From an uncultured Massilia sp. (lineage in GTDB: Bacteria; Pseudomonadota; Gammaproteobacteria; Burkholderiales; Burkholderiaceae), in the NCBI GenBank assembly GCA_946481275.1, contig CAMLMV010000046.1, positions 1 to 52,738 on the forward strand: a stretch of 52,738 bases of DNA, given 5' to 3'. The translations under genes were made by a program, and so were the position numbers. Each line of letters begins with the position of its first letter. Position 1 is the first letter of the stretch. This document shows positions 26,051 through 38,796 of this stretch, piece by piece. Under the pieces are notes generated by a model. That model was not told the origin of the DNA. It saw only the letters and a program-made list of their open reading frames with translations, and searched no databases.

Positions 26051-27691
26051 TCACGGCTGGCGGGCCGGATAGCTCCCGAGTTTGATCCGGAGCACGCGCG
26101 GCACCGTGGTGAAATTTAACCCGTAATCCGTCTGGTCGCCGTTCCATACGTGGTGCAGCACCCAGTTGCCCGCGTCGTCGTAGCGGCCTTCCTCCACGCG
26201 CGCGAGCAGGGCGCGCCGGCCGCTGCCCTCGGGCGCCGTGAAATCGATGCGTGCCATGCGGCCCGTGACCAGGTATTCGTCCGGGCCCAGCGCCGCGACC
26301 AGCACGCCGCCTTCCGGCCCCTGCGGATTCGCGGGGCGCGGCTTCATCCACGTCCAGTCGGACGCGCCGAACGTGCCCTTGTCGTAGTGGACGCGCGCCT
26401 TCCAGTTGCCGAGGTCCAGGTCGACGGGCTTGCGGTCGTCCGGTTCGCTCGCGCCCCAGACGTTACCCTCGAACGCCTGCCGCGCCCAGATGCGCATGAT
26501 GGGCGCCACGAGGCGGTAGTTGCTGGCGAACGGCTCCAGCATGTCCCACGCGCTTTTCGGGATCGCGGCCGGGTCGTTCGCTTCCTTCGTGAAGTCGACG
26601 CCGAACGGCGCAAAGCCGATGCCGCGCCGGCCCATCACGTCGAACAGGTAGCGCGCGTAGGCGAAGGTGTGGCCCGTTTCGGGGACGAACAGCGGATTGT
26701 CCGGGCGGTCGTACAGTTTCAGCACCGCATGGTATTTCGGCGTCTCGGGAAAATAGATGTCCGGGCCGATCGCGTCGATGTGCGGCGCGCCGGCTTTCCA
26801 CACGTCGATCACGTTGTCGGTGGGGCCGCCGGCCGAGTACGACGTCGGCTCCTGCTGCTTGAACGGATCGCGCAGCGCCACGTTGACGTACATGGGCAGG
26901 TCCAGCTCCGCCTTGCCGGCGGCGGCCACCTCGTCGGCGAAGCGGGCGATGTACCAGGCGTGGAAGGCTTCGTCGGCTTCCTTGCCGAAGACTTCCGTCC
27001 ACGTGCCGCCCGTGCGTCCGCGCGCCTTCAGCAGCGGCACGGGCACCGGGCCGGCGAACAGTTGATTGGCTTGCGGCGAGTGGTCGCGCGCGCTGCCGTA
27101 GGTGCCCGTCTCGTTCTCGATCTGGACCATGATGACCGTGCGTTGCGGGTCCTTCTCGCGGATGTGGCGCATCAGCGCGACGAAGGCGGTGCGGTCGGCG
27201 TCCAGCGTGGCCGGGAAGATCGGCGACAGCGAATCGCGCAGCTCGCCCTTCGCATCGACGACGCGCGGATAGCGGGCGTTGTCCAGCTTGATCCATGCGG
27301 GGGTATAGCTCGGTCCATTGTTCTTCCACGCGCCGAACCACAGCAGCACGAGGCGCACGTTATGGGTGCGCGCCTGCGCGAGCAGCAGGTCGAGGTAGCT
27401 GAAGTCGAAGGTGCCCGGCTGTGTTTCGATCTGTTCCCACGCGATGGGCACTTCCAGCGTATTGGCGCCCAGCCTGTCGATGGCCGGCCAGACCAGCGGC
27501 ATCTGCGCGGGCCAGGCGCTGGAATTGTTCACCTGCGCGCCCAGCATGAAGAACGGCTTGCCGTCCACCAGCAGCGCATGGCGCCCGTCCCTGTGCACGA
27601 TCCGCGGCACCGGCGCATCGAGGACGATATCGGCGCCCTGGGCCGACCAGGCCAGGGCGGACAGCAGCAAGCCGGCCAGCGTCTTTTTCAT
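26051..27691 (-). CDS. secreted GH35-type beta-galactosidase with DUF5597
   Basis: 546 aa from ATG 27691 (GGAG upstream; a start at 27721 would hide the signal peptide). The signal peptide is MKKTLAGLLLSALAWSAQG. The barrel shows the GH35/42-like sequence order: GAQVNNSSAWPAQMPLVWPAIDRLGANTLEVPIAWEQIE (quoted in part), acid/base Glu in MVQIENETGTYG, nucleophile region VPETGHTFAYARYLF. The C-terminal beta domain fits DUF5597. Likely a periplasmic or outer-membrane exo-beta-galactosidase. It stands in an apparent operon after the quinone reductase and before the antiporter. Confidence 0.85.
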   Translation of the reverse strand: MKKTLAGLLLSALAWSAQGADIVLDAPVPRIVHRDGRHALLVDGKPFFMLGAQVNNSSAWPAQMPLVWPAIDRLGANTLEVPIAWEQIETQPGTFDFSYLDLLLAQARTHNVRLVLLWFGAWKNNGPSYTPAWIKLDNARYPRVVDAKGELRDSLSPIFPATLDADRTAFVALMRHIREKDPQRTVIMVQIENETGTYGSARDHSPQANQLFAGPVPVPLLKARGRTGGTWTEVFGKEADEAFHAWYIARFADEVAAAGKAELDLPMYVNVALRDPFKQQEPTSYSAGGPTDNVIDVWKAGAPHIDAIGPDIYFPETPKYHAVLKLYDRPDNPLFVPETGHTFAYARYLFDVMGRRGIGFAPFGVDFTKEANDPAAIPKSAWDMLEPFASNYRLVAPIMRIWARQAFEGNVWGASEPDDRKPVDLDLGNWKARVHYDKGTFGASDWTWMKPRPANPQGPEGGVLVAALGPDEYLVTGRMARIDFTAPEGSGRRALLARVEEGRYDDAGNWVLHHVWNGDQTDYGLNFTTVPRVLRIKLGSYPARQP

Positions 27692-27742
27692 TGGGTCTCC
27701 TGTCGTGGTGATTTTGACCATTGTCCCACGACAGGGACCGTC

Positions 27743-28510
27743 TCAGCGCAGGTGGGCGCGCAATCCGGTGACGCCGGGCGCGACGTCGTCCGCCAGCACG
27801 TGCCGGTCGGGGAAGTCGCCGCCGTTCTGCGGGCGATAGGGAATCGGCGCATCGGTGAACAGGGTGCGCATGCGTGCCGCCAGGCCGGCCTTCGCGCGTT
27901 CGACGCCCTCGGCATCGATGCGGCCCGCGCCATGCACGGCATACGTGGGCAGTACCTCCATGCCGGGGTAGAACAGGACGCCGTGCGTGATGGGGAACAG
28001 CAGTTCGTCGAGCTGGCCGTTGATGCCGCGCGGGCCGTAGTCGGCGGCCGGTCCGCCCGTCGTCACGGACAGCATCGCGCGTTTGCCCGCGAGGCCGCCC
28101 TCGCCGTAGCGGTGGCGGTTGCCGGCGCCCTGGTAACCGTAGGCGAGGCCGAAGGCGTACACGCGCTCGATCCAGCCCTTCATGATGGCCGGCATGCCGA
28201 ACCACCACAGCGGGAACTGGAAGACGACGGCATCCGCCGCCATCAGCTTGGCCTGTTCGGCGCGCACGTCGTCCGGCTGCGTGCCGGTGCTGAACGCGTG
28301 GCCCGATTCGTCCACGAACGACAGGCGCTCGGGGTTCAGGCGGTCGGGGAAATCGTGTTCGTCGTAGACGGCCTTCCAGCCCAGCGCATACAGGTCGGAC
28401 TGGATCACTTCATGGCCCTGGGCGCGCAGTTCGGCGCGCGCGGCGGCCGCCATCTGCGCGGTGAGGGAGTGCGGGTCGGGGTGGGCGTGCACCACCAAAA
28501 CAGTCTTCAT
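27743..28510 (-). CDS. NAD(P)H:quinone reductase (flavodoxin-like, MdaB/NQO family)
   Basis: 255 aa from ATG 28510. The flavodoxin-like fold starts with KTVLVVHAHPDPHSLT, the FMN/FAD-phosphate site. The segment FQFPLWWFGMPAIMKGWIERVYAFG and the loop SVTTGGPAADYGPRGINGQLDELLFPI are hallmarks of the NQO1/MdaB group, which reduces quinones by two electrons. A LysR regulator starts 91 bp away on the other strand and is the likely controller. Probably leads a leftward operon with GH35 and the antiporter, although a small dyad (27723-27739) separates the first two genes. Confidence 0.88.
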   Translation of the reverse strand: MKTVLVVHAHPDPHSLTAQMAAAARAELRAQGHEVIQSDLYALGWKAVYDEHDFPDRLNPERLSFVDESGHAFSTGTQPDDVRAEQAKLMAADAVVFQFPLWWFGMPAIMKGWIERVYAFGLAYGYQGAGNRHRYGEGGLAGKRAMLSVTTGGPAADYGPRGINGQLDELLFPITHGVLFYPGMEVLPTYAVHGAGRIDAEGVERAKAGLAARMRTLFTDAPIPYRPQNGGDFPDRHVLADDVAPGVTGLRAHLR

Positions 28511-28591
28511 CGTTGTTCTCCTTGTTGACGATGGAGACCATTCTGGGCGCGAAAACCACGGTCGGGAATGCCAGCCGGCTTTTGGGGTAGT

Positions 28592-28606
28592 ATCCAAAAA
28601 ATGGAT
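28592..28606. promoter_or_regulatory. LysR-type binding dyad over the regulator start
   Basis: ATCCA-5-TGGAT (T-N11-A type) spans the start codon of the LysR gene at 28601. This is a plausible autoregulatory half of the divergent promoter shared with the quinone reductase gene. Confidence 0.5.
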
Positions 28607-29542
28607 ATCAAGCGCATCGATTTCAACCTGCTCGTGACGCTGGACGCGCTGCTGGCCGAACGCAGCGTGAGCCGCGCCGCGCAGCGCCTGAACCTGAGCC
28701 AGCCCGCGCTGAGCGCCCAGCTGGCGCGCCTGCGCGAGATGCTGGGCGATCCGCTGTTCGTGCCGAGCCACCGCGGCATGACGCCCACGCCGCTGGCCCT
28801 GGGCCTGCAGGCGCCGCTGGCGGCGGCCCTCGCGCAGCTGCGCGACGTGGTGACGTCGGCCCGCGCCTTCGACCCTGCGCGCGACGAGTTCACGGTCCAC
28901 GTGGCGTGCTCGGACTACGTGCAATCGGCCCTGCTGCTCGACTTCACGCTCGCGCTGCGCCGCGCGGCACCCGGCCTGCGCATCGCCCTGCGTCCGGCCG
29001 ATGCCGCACGCCTGGAAGCGCAGATGGAAAAGGGCGAGATCGACCTCGCGGTGCTGACGCCGGAAGGCATCGCGGAGTCGCTCCGTTCGCGTCCGCTGTT
29101 CGAAGAGCGCTACGTCTTCATCGCGCGGCGTGGCCACCCGGCGCTGCGCCGCCCGCTGGATACGCAGCGCTTCTGCGAACTCGAACACGTGATGGTCTCG
29201 CCGCGCGGCGGCAGTTTCACGACGCCGGTCGACGAGGTGCTCGACGCGCGGGGCCTGCGCCGCCGCGTCGTCGTGTCGGCGTCGACGTTCCACTCCGTGC
29301 TGGACCTGGTCGAACGTTCTGACCTCGTCGCCCTCGTGCCGGCCCGCATGGTGGAGGGCAGGGGGCGCAACGTCCGCGTCCGCGTGCTCGCGCCGCCGCT
29401 GCCCGTGCCCGGCTTCGCCATCCACATGGCCTGGCATAACCGCAACCATCGCGACGCGGCGCAGCGCTGGGTGCGGGAGCGGCTGGTGGCGTTTGTACGC
29501 GAGGCATCCTTCATGAAAAAAACGGACTCACGTCGACCGTGA
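28601..29542 (+). CDS. LysR-family regulator
   Basis: 313 aa from ATG 28601. The N-terminal winged HTH has the sequence RIDFNLLVTLDALLAERSVSRAAQRLNLSQPALSAQLARLREMLGDPLFVPS (quoted in part), and the effector-binding domain follows from about residue 90. This resembles NodD/NahR/PcpR-type LysRs that control aromatic or quinone metabolism. Divergent from the quinone reductase gene, its probable target. Its stop codon lies inside the terminator hairpin at 29516-29554. Confidence 0.9.
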   Translation: MDIKRIDFNLLVTLDALLAERSVSRAAQRLNLSQPALSAQLARLREMLGDPLFVPSHRGMTPTPLALGLQAPLAAALAQLRDVVTSARAFDPARDEFTVHVACSDYVQSALLLDFTLALRRAAPGLRIALRPADAARLEAQMEKGEIDLAVLTPEGIAESLRSRPLFEERYVFIARRGHPALRRPLDTQRFCELEHVMVSPRGGSFTTPVDEVLDARGLRRRVVVSASTFHSVLDLVERSDLVALVPARMVEGRGRNVRVRVLAPPLPVPGFAIHMAWHNRNHRDAAQRWVRERLVAFVREASFMKKTDSRRP

Positions 29543-29554
29543 ATCCGTTTTTTT
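29516..29554. terminator. bidirectional terminator between lysR and csp
   Basis: CGGAcTCACG / CGTGAaTCCG form a 9-pair stem with one mismatch and a 5-nt loop (33-37), flanked by seven A on the left and seven T on the right. It therefore works in both directions: for the rightward LysR gene (whose stop it contains) and for the leftward cold-shock gene ending at 29608. Confidence 0.88.
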
Positions 29555-29607
29555 GTGGCGACGCCCACGCTATCTGCGTGGTGCGTCCCGATGATCAGTT
29601 TGGCTGA

Positions 29608-29817
29608 TTAAATCGCGCGGATATTTCCCGCTTTTTCGCCTTTGGGGCCGGTCGAGCGCACGAACGAAACGCGCTGGTTCTCCGCCAGGCTCTTGAAGCC
29701 TTCCGATTGGATGTCCTGGAAATGGGCGAACAGGTCGCCGCCGCCTGCGTCGGGCGTAATGAAGCCGAAGCCCTTGGAGTCATTGAACCATTTCACGGTG
29801 CCGGTTTGAGTAGTCAT
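29608..29817 (-). CDS. cspA: CspA-family cold-shock protein
   Basis: 69 aa, a full-length single cold-shock domain. RNP1 is KGFGFI (residues 16-21) and RNP2 is DLFAHF (28-33); the start [16 protein letters not shown] is near universal. It binds single-stranded RNA/DNA and melts structures. AAGGATT lies 7 nt before the ATG. The upstream 390 bp (to 30211) hold no convincing gene, leaving room for the long structured leader usual for csp mRNAs. Confidence 0.95.
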   Translation of the reverse strand: MTTQTGTVKWFNDSKGFGFITPDAGGGDLFAHFQDIQSEGFKSLAENQRVSFVRSTGPKGEKAGNIRAI

Positions 29818-30211
29818 TTTTAATCCTTTTTACATGCATGGGCAAAACGCCCGAAACGCACTTTCGACCAAGGGAGTGTAACGAAGGAAATCAAACAGGA
29901 CCAGCGGAGGCGGGACGGGAGAGAAAGGCCAACAATAACGACGACTTGATGCAGTGCCAGAAGAAAGATACAGGACTTTTCCCTGTTCACCTAATCATTT
30001 CCGATTTATTTTTTTTGGGGCCGGCGTGGCCGGATTATCGATTGCGACGCGCTTTTGATTATTGCTGTATCTTATGTTTGCGGGAAGCCGGATGATTGCC
30101 CGCCTCGCGCATGCCTTTTCTGGCGGCCCCATTCTTTTCCGTTATCCGGCTTTCCACGCACCGAGTTGCCCGGCCCGCGCATCATTCGACAACCACAAGG
30201 CTGGAACTACA
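29818..30211. other. intergenic region, no gene seen
   Basis: 394 bp between the divergent csp and 103-aa genes. It is AT-richer than its surroundings (TTATTTTTTTTGG, TATTGCTGTATC). Open frames here lack ribosome binding sites and family resemblance. It should hold the csp promoter and 5' leader on the minus strand and the promoter of the small-protein pair on the plus strand. Confidence 0.5.
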
Positions 30212-30523
30212 ATGAACGATATCTCCTACGATATGGATGACGCAGTGGCGGCCATGGAAGTGCTGCATGCCGCGCTGACGTTCGATCTGAAAGAACTCGA
30301 AACGAAAATCCTCGCACTGGGCCAGTCGGTGACCGCCGTGCCCGTGCCCGACGGTGGGGACCTGTCCGACTATTACGCAGCCCGCGCTTCCTTGCACAGC
30401 GGCCTGGCCAGTATTGCCGAAGTGCTTGCATGGATACAGTGTAAAACCGAGGAAGATCCGGAAGGCGACGTCGCTATTGCCATTCAACCATTGCCTACGC
30501 TACGTGGCTGCTCGATCCATTAA
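30212..30523 (+). CDS. hypothetical acidic helical protein
   Basis: 103 aa from ATG 30212. Acidic, mostly helical by composition (DDAVAAMEVLHAALTFDLKELETKILALGQ, quoted in part), with no signal peptide or membrane segment. I do not recognise the family. Followed after 14 bp by a lysine-rich small gene, so the two probably share a transcript. Confidence 0.6.
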   Translation: MNDISYDMDDAVAAMEVLHAALTFDLKELETKILALGQSVTAVPVPDGGDLSDYYAARASLHSGLASIAEVLAWIQCKTEEDPEGDVAIAIQPLPTLRGCSIH

Positions 30524-30537
30524 ATCCGGAGAATACA

Positions 30538-30651
30538 ATGAGTAAGAGTCAAGACGCAAAAAAGTCCACAAAGAAAGAACCGGCCAAAACTGCCAAGGAA
30601 AAAAAGGCGGATAAAAAAGTAAAAAAAGAAGAGAAAAAGCGCCAGCAGTAA
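30538..30651 (+). CDS. lysine-rich small basic protein
   Basis: 37 aa, about 45 % lysine (MSKSQDAKKSTKKEPAKTAK...), no hydrophobic segment. GGAG stands 6 nt before the ATG and the frame is closed by TAA. The pattern of Lys with Ala/Glu/Thr recalls histone-H1-like or small RNA/DNA-binding tails. Easy to miss by length cut-offs. Role unknown; a nucleoid or ribosome association is only a guess from charge. Confidence 0.6.
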   Translation: MSKSQDAKKSTKKEPAKTAKEKKADKKVKKEEKKRQQ

Positions 30652-30727
30652 AAGCGTCGTCCGCTCCTCAGGAATGCGTGAGCGGATACAGGATGAGTTC
30701 CACCGCCGCGGCGGTAATGCCGTCGAC

Positions 30728-31663
30728 TCAGCCCAGGCTCTCGATATACCTCTCGTCCACCTGCGCGCAATACTCCGCGCAGGCCGCGCGCACGGCGGAT
30801 GCCGCCGCATGCACCGCCACCGGCGCGTTCGTGCGGCGGCTCATCGACACGATGATCGGCGGCGGCACCGGCTGCAGCGGCACTTCCACGAATTCGCCGT
30901 TCTCCAGGTGGCTGCTGACGAACAGCCAGGGAATCGCGGCCACGCCGAAGCCGTTGCGGATCAACTGGATGATGGCCGCGACGGACGGCGAGCAGGTGAT
31001 CCGGGTCTGTTCCAGCGGCACCGCGCTCAGGTTGGCGAGCCGGGTGACGATGTCTTCCAGCATCCGGTGCGGCTGCGTGCCGCGGCCGAACGTCAGGATC
31101 GGGAACTGCAGCAGGCGCTGGGCCAGGCCCTCGCGCTGCGCCGACAGCAAGCCGGCCCGCGCGATCCAGCGCACCGGGTACACGGCCAGCGGCTCGGACG
31201 TGATCTCGCTGCTGTTCACGCCCTCGATGCCGACCACCAGGTCGAGCTCTCCCGCCAGTAAACGTTTTTCCAGCGTCGTGCTCATGTCCACGACGAGATC
31301 GATTTCCAGCTCCGGGAAACTGGCGTTCAGCTGGCGCACGGAATGCGCGAGCCAGCTGTGCACCACCGTCTCGATCACCCCCAGCCGCAGCCGGCCCCGC
31401 ACCGCGCTTTCCGTGCGCGCCGCCTCGCGCAGGCGCCGGGTCGCATCCACCACGGCCTTCGCGTGGTTCAACAGGTAGTCCGCGTTCGGCGTCAGCCGGA
31501 ATTCGCGCGTGCTGCGGTCGATGAGTTCCGTCTGCAGTTCTTCTTCCAGCGCCTTGATCCGCAACGAGATCGCCGCCGGCGTCGCATGCATGGCACGGGC
31601 CGTCGCGCGGACACTGCGCAGCTGGGCGAGGGTGATCAGGGTTTCGAGGAAGCGCGTGTTCAT
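30728..31663 (-). CDS. LysR-family regulator of the oxoprolinase operon
   Basis: 311 aa. HTH: FLETLITLAQLRSVRATARAMHATPAAISLRIKALEEEL (quoted in part); effector domain from about residue 90 (GRLRLGVIETVVHSWLAHSVRQL). Divergent from the DUF1445/MFS/HyuAB/porin operon with a 144-bp AT-rich intergenic region between them, the classical LysR arrangement. It probably activates that operon in response to its substrate. Confidence 0.9.
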   Translation of the reverse strand: MNTRFLETLITLAQLRSVRATARAMHATPAAISLRIKALEEELQTELIDRSTREFRLTPNADYLLNHAKAVVDATRRLREAARTESAVRGRLRLGVIETVVHSWLAHSVRQLNASFPELEIDLVVDMSTTLEKRLLAGELDLVVGIEGVNSSEITSEPLAVYPVRWIARAGLLSAQREGLAQRLLQFPILTFGRGTQPHRMLEDIVTRLANLSAVPLEQTRITCSPSVAAIIQLIRNGFGVAAIPWLFVSSHLENGEFVEVPLQPVPPPIIVSMSRRTNAPVAVHAAASAVRAACAEYCAQVDERYIESLG

Positions 31664-31807
31664 GGCGTAAAGAATACTTTAAGCAAAAGAGGAACGGTTT
31701 AAAGAGGTGTTTAGAAAAATTTAACACATGCGATAAAAATAAGTGATTTGGTGAAATGAGGAGGACGCAACTATGCTTGTTCCAAGTCATTACGAGCAGA
31801 GAAATCG

Positions 31808-32581
31808 ATGAAACCGATCCAGTTCCGTCACCTGGTCCGCGCGGGCGAATTCCGCAAGCCGACCGCCGGCGTCTGCGGCGGCTATGCCCAGGCCAATCTC
31901 GTCATCCTGCCGGACGCGCAGGCCCATGATTTCCTCCGCTTCGCCCAGCGCAACCCGAAAGCCTGTCCGCTGCTCGCGGTCGGCGAGCCGGGCGCGTGGA
32001 GCGTGCCGGCGCTGGGCGCGGACCTCGACCTGCGCACCGACGTCCCGGGCTATTACGTGTACCGCGACGGCGAGCTGGCGGAAGCGCCGGTAGCGCTGGA
32101 AGGCCTGTGGCGCGACGACCTGGTCGCGTTCGCGATCGGCTGCTCGTTCTCGTTCGAGGAGATGCTGCTGGCCGCCGGCATCCCGCTGCGCCACATCGAG
32201 CAGGACCGGAACATCGCCATGTACCGCACGAACATCCCGAACGCGGCGGCGGGGCCGTTCGGCGGAAACATGGTCGTGTCCATGCGGCCGTTGAAGGCGA
32301 AGGACGCGATCCGTGCGATCCAGATCACCAGCCGCTACCCCGCGATCCACGGCGCGCCGGTGCACCTGGGCGACCCGCGCCTGATCGGCATCGCCGACCT
32401 CGCGCGGCCCGACTACGGCGACGCCGTCGAGGTCATGGCGGACGAGGTGCCGGTGTTCTGGGCCTGCGGCGTCACGCCGCAGGAGGCGATCCGGGCGGCG
32501 CGCCTGCCGTTCGTGATCACCCATCGCCCGGGCTACATGCTGGTGACAGACATCCCGAATGCATCGCTGGCGACGTTGTAA
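31808..32581 (+). CDS. DUF1445 hydro-lyase / D-glutamate cyclase-like protein
   Basis: 257 aa. The segments [35 protein letters not shown] and [24 protein letters not shown] are typical of the DUF1445 (YcsI-like) family. Known relatives include the mitochondrial D-glutamate cyclase that converts D-glutamate to 5-oxo-D-proline. First gene of a rightward operon with a transporter and a 5-oxoprolinase-type enzyme, which fits a role in oxoproline/D-glutamate turnover. That substrate is inferred, not shown. Confidence 0.85.
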   Translation: MKPIQFRHLVRAGEFRKPTAGVCGGYAQANLVILPDAQAHDFLRFAQRNPKACPLLAVGEPGAWSVPALGADLDLRTDVPGYYVYRDGELAEAPVALEGLWRDDLVAFAIGCSFSFEEMLLAAGIPLRHIEQDRNIAMYRTNIPNAAAGPFGGNMVVSMRPLKAKDAIRAIQITSRYPAIHGAPVHLGDPRLIGIADLARPDYGDAVEVMADEVPVFWACGVTPQEAIRAARLPFVITHRPGYMLVTDIPNASLATL

Positions 32582-32603
32582 AAACAAACCAAACGGAGAC
32601 GAC

Positions 32604-33878
32604 ATGAACACACAAGAACTCGCGCAGGAGCGCGTGGACACAAGCCATTTCGGCTGGCTGCGCCAACTCACGAAAACGGAACGCCGCACATTCATCGGCT
32701 GCAAGGTCGGTTATGCGCTGGACGCGATGGACACGCAATTCCTCAGCTTCGTCATCCCCACGCTGATCGCGACCTGGGGCCTGTCGAAAGGCGACGCCGG
32801 CCTGATCGGCACCGTCACGCTGCTCACGTCGTCGCTGGGCGGCTGGCTGGCCGGCATCCTGTCGGACCGCATCGGCCGCGTGAAGACGCTGCAGATCACG
32901 ATCCTGTGGTTCGCGCTGTTCACGGTGCTGAGCGGCTTTGCCCAGACCTTCAACCAGCTGCTCGTGCTGCGCGGCCTGATGGGCTTCGGCATGGGGGGCG
33001 AATGGACGGCCGGCGCGATCCTGATGGGTGAGGTCATCCGCGCGAAGGACCGCGGCAAGGCGGTCGGCATGGTGCAGGCCGGATGGGCGCTGGGCTGGGG
33101 CGTCTCGGCGCTGCTGTACGCGCTGATGTTCTCGCTGCTGCCGGCCGAACTGGCGTGGCGCTCGCTGTTCCTGCTGGGGATCCTCCCCGCCATCTTCGTC
33201 ATCTACATCCGCCGCTTCGTGGAAGAGCCGGACGTGTTCCTGGCCGAGCAGCGCCGCGGCGCACAAGCGGAGCAGGCGAAGTTCACCGAGATCTTCTCGC
33301 CGCGCATGCTGTCGACGACGTTGCGCGCCGTGCTGCTGACGACCGGCGCGCAGGGCGGCTACTACGCGATCACGACCTGGCTGCCCACGTTCCTGAAGAC
33401 GGAGCGCCACCTGACGGTGCTGGGCACCGGCGGCTACCTGGCGATGGTCATCGCCGGCTCGTACGTCGGCTACATCGTCAGCGCCTACCTGACGGACCGC
33501 CTGGGCCGCAAGCGCAACTTCATCCTGTTCGCCGCCGGCTCGCTGGCGATCGCGCTGGCCTACACCCGGCTGCCCGTGACGGACAACGTGATGCTGCTGC
33601 TCGGCTTCCCGCTCGGCTTCCTCGTCTCCGGCGTCTTCAGCGGCATGGGCGCGTTCCTCACCGAACTGTTCCCGACCCGCATGCGCGGTTCCGGCCAGGG
33701 CTTCTGCTACAGCATGGGCCGCGCGATCGGTTCGCTGTTCCCGTTCGCGATCGGCGCGGTCGGCCAGACGCTCCCGCTGGGCCACGCCATCGGCCTGTTC
33801 GCGGCCGGCGCCTACGGGATCATGGTCCTGGCCGCGCTGACCCTGCCCGAGACCCGCGGCAAGCGCCTCGAATCCTGA
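32604..33878 (+). CDS. MFS uptake transporter (AAHS/NanT-like)
   Basis: 424 aa from ATG 32604 (GGAGACG upstream). Twelve helices. Motif A appears as GWLAGILSDRIGRVKTLQ and again in the second half as SAYLTDRLGRKRNF. The segment LRGLMGFGMGGEWTAGAILMGEV is typical of organic-acid and sialate importers of the sugar/AAHS type. It lies 22 bp after the DUF1445 gene and before the oxoprolinase, so it most likely imports the substrate of that pathway. Confidence 0.88.
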   Translation: MNTQELAQERVDTSHFGWLRQLTKTERRTFIGCKVGYALDAMDTQFLSFVIPTLIATWGLSKGDAGLIGTVTLLTSSLGGWLAGILSDRIGRVKTLQITILWFALFTVLSGFAQTFNQLLVLRGLMGFGMGGEWTAGAILMGEVIRAKDRGKAVGMVQAGWALGWGVSALLYALMFSLLPAELAWRSLFLLGILPAIFVIYIRRFVEEPDVFLAEQRRGAQAEQAKFTEIFSPRMLSTTLRAVLLTTGAQGGYYAITTWLPTFLKTERHLTVLGTGGYLAMVIAGSYVGYIVSAYLTDRLGRKRNFILFAAGSLAIALAYTRLPVTDNVMLLLGFPLGFLVSGVFSGMGAFLTELFPTRMRGSGQGFCYSMGRAIGSLFPFAIGAVGQTLPLGHAIGLFAAGAYGIMVLAALTLPETRGKRLES

Positions 33879-33914
33879 TCCTTCCCTGATTTCACACACG
33901 ACGATATTGCGCGC

Positions 33915-33948
33915 GGCGCGCGAGGGCACCGCTGTGCCTGCGCGCGCC
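33915..33948 (+). terminator. GC hairpin with T-run inside the operon (attenuator-like)
   Basis: GGCGCGCGAGGGCAC and GTGCCTGCGCGCGCC pair over 15 positions with one 2-nt mismatch and a 4-nt loop; GATTTTT follows. It lies in the 93-bp gap between the transporter and the oxoprolinase gene. It may lower, but need not stop, expression of the downstream genes. Confidence 0.5.
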
Positions 33949-33971
33949 CCGATTTTTGAAGAGGCAAGACC

Positions 33972-37604
<3,633 letters not shown>

Positions 37605-37626
37605 CCACAACGAGAAAGGGACAACG

Positions 37627-38700
37627 ATGAAAACAATCCTGTGTGCCGGCGCGCTGGGCGCGCTCTGCATGAATGCCGTCGCCGCGGATGGCGCGTCGGT
37701 CAGCGTGTATGGCCTGGTCGACGTCGCGCTCGTCCGGGAAACGGGCGGCAGCGGCGGCGACGTCACCAAGCTCACGAGCGGCGTGGGCGCGGGTTCGCGG
37801 CTCGGCTTCAAGGGCCGCGAGGAACTGGGGAACGGCCTCGCCGCCATCTTTTTGCTGGAGAGCGGCTTCCAGGCCGACACCGGCGCGCTGGGGCAGGGCG
37901 GGCTGCTGTTCGGGCGCCAGGCGTACGCGGGGCTGCAGGGCGGCTTCGGCACGCTGACGGCGGGCCGCCAGTACACGCCGCAATACCTGACGGTGGTGAT
38001 GGCCGATCCGTTCGCGTCCGGCTACGCGGGCGATACGAAGAACCTGATGGCCCCGACCGGCAACTCGGCCAGCCGCATGGACAACTCGCTGAAATACGTG
38101 TCGCCCGCCATCGGCGGCGTGAGCGCGGAACTGGTGTATGGCGCCGGCGAAGTGACGGGGGACAGTACGGCCGGGCGCCAGTTCGGCGGTGCGCTCGACT
38201 ACACCAGCGGCCCGCTGCGCGTGCGGCTCGGCTACCACAACCGCAACAACGACACCGCGGCAATCAAAAATGCGGGCAGCGCGAAGAACACGGTGCTGGC
38301 CGCGGTCTACGACTTCGGCGTCGTGAAGGCGCACGTCGCGTACGGCGTCGCCAAGGGCCTGAACAGTTCCCTGCTGCGCAACACGGCGAACCCGTACGGC
38401 CGGCCCGGCACGCCGGTTGCATCGAGCGACAGCCGCGACGTGCTGCTCGGCGCGACGATCCCGACGGGCCCGCACACGTGGATGGTGTCGTGGATCCACA
38501 AGGACGACCGCGGCGCGCTCGACCAGGATGCGAGCCAGTATGCGCTGGGCTACCGCTATGCGCTGTCGCGCCGGACCGAGCTGTACACCTCGATCGCGCA
38601 CATCGTGAACCGGCATGGCGCCAGCTATACGGTGGGCAGCGCCATCGAAGGGGGATCGGGGAACGGAGCGGTCGATGTGGGGATACGGCATGCGTTTTGA
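37627..38700 (+). CDS. outer-membrane general porin (Porin_4 type)
   Basis: 357 aa from ATG 37627. Signal peptide MKTILCAGALGALCMNAVAA; then SVSVYGLVDVALVRETG, the usual first strand of betaproteobacterial trimeric porins; the constriction-loop region follows GGFGTLTAGRQYTPQY; the C-terminus is ..VDVGIRHAF with terminal Phe for BAM recognition. It lies 22 bp after the oxoprolinase gene and is probably the outer-membrane entry port of this catabolic operon. Confidence 0.92.
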   Translation: MKTILCAGALGALCMNAVAADGASVSVYGLVDVALVRETGGSGGDVTKLTSGVGAGSRLGFKGREELGNGLAAIFLLESGFQADTGALGQGGLLFGRQAYAGLQGGFGTLTAGRQYTPQYLTVVMADPFASGYAGDTKNLMAPTGNSASRMDNSLKYVSPAIGGVSAELVYGAGEVTGDSTAGRQFGGALDYTSGPLRVRLGYHNRNNDTAAIKNAGSAKNTVLAAVYDFGVVKAHVAYGVAKGLNSSLLRNTANPYGRPGTPVASSDSRDVLLGATIPTGPHTWMVSWIHKDDRGALDQDASQYALGYRYALSRRTELYTSIAHIVNRHGASYTVGSAIEGGSGNGAVDVGIRHAF

Positions 38701-38709
38701 TTGCGTAGG

Positions 38710-38786
38710 CATTCAAGACGATTAAGCTTGCCAAAACCCGATGGGAATCATGCTGTATGACCATGCAGCATGTATTTCCATCATAC
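38710..38786. repeat. 77-bp repeat of an SOS promoter, copy 1
   Basis: Gap-free match to 39461-39537 (about 60 of 77 positions identical by eye, both ending ATCATAC). It includes the -35 TTGCCA, a 17-bp spacer and a LexA-like box. Confidence 0.8.
38728..38768 (+). promoter_or_regulatory. degenerate SOS promoter before the NTF2-like gene
   Basis: -35 TTGCCA (38728-38733), 17-bp spacer, -10 TGCTGT. The overlapping LexA-like box CTGTATGACCATGCAG (38753-38768) departs from CTGT-N8-ACAG at one position. Repression by LexA is possible but weaker than at the imuA promoters. Confidence 0.6.
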
Positions 38787-38796
38787 CGGATGCACC

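Noticed and set aside
29838..30095. Open frame in the csp upstream region
   Set aside because: No ribosome site or recognisable features; the region is better explained as leader and promoters.
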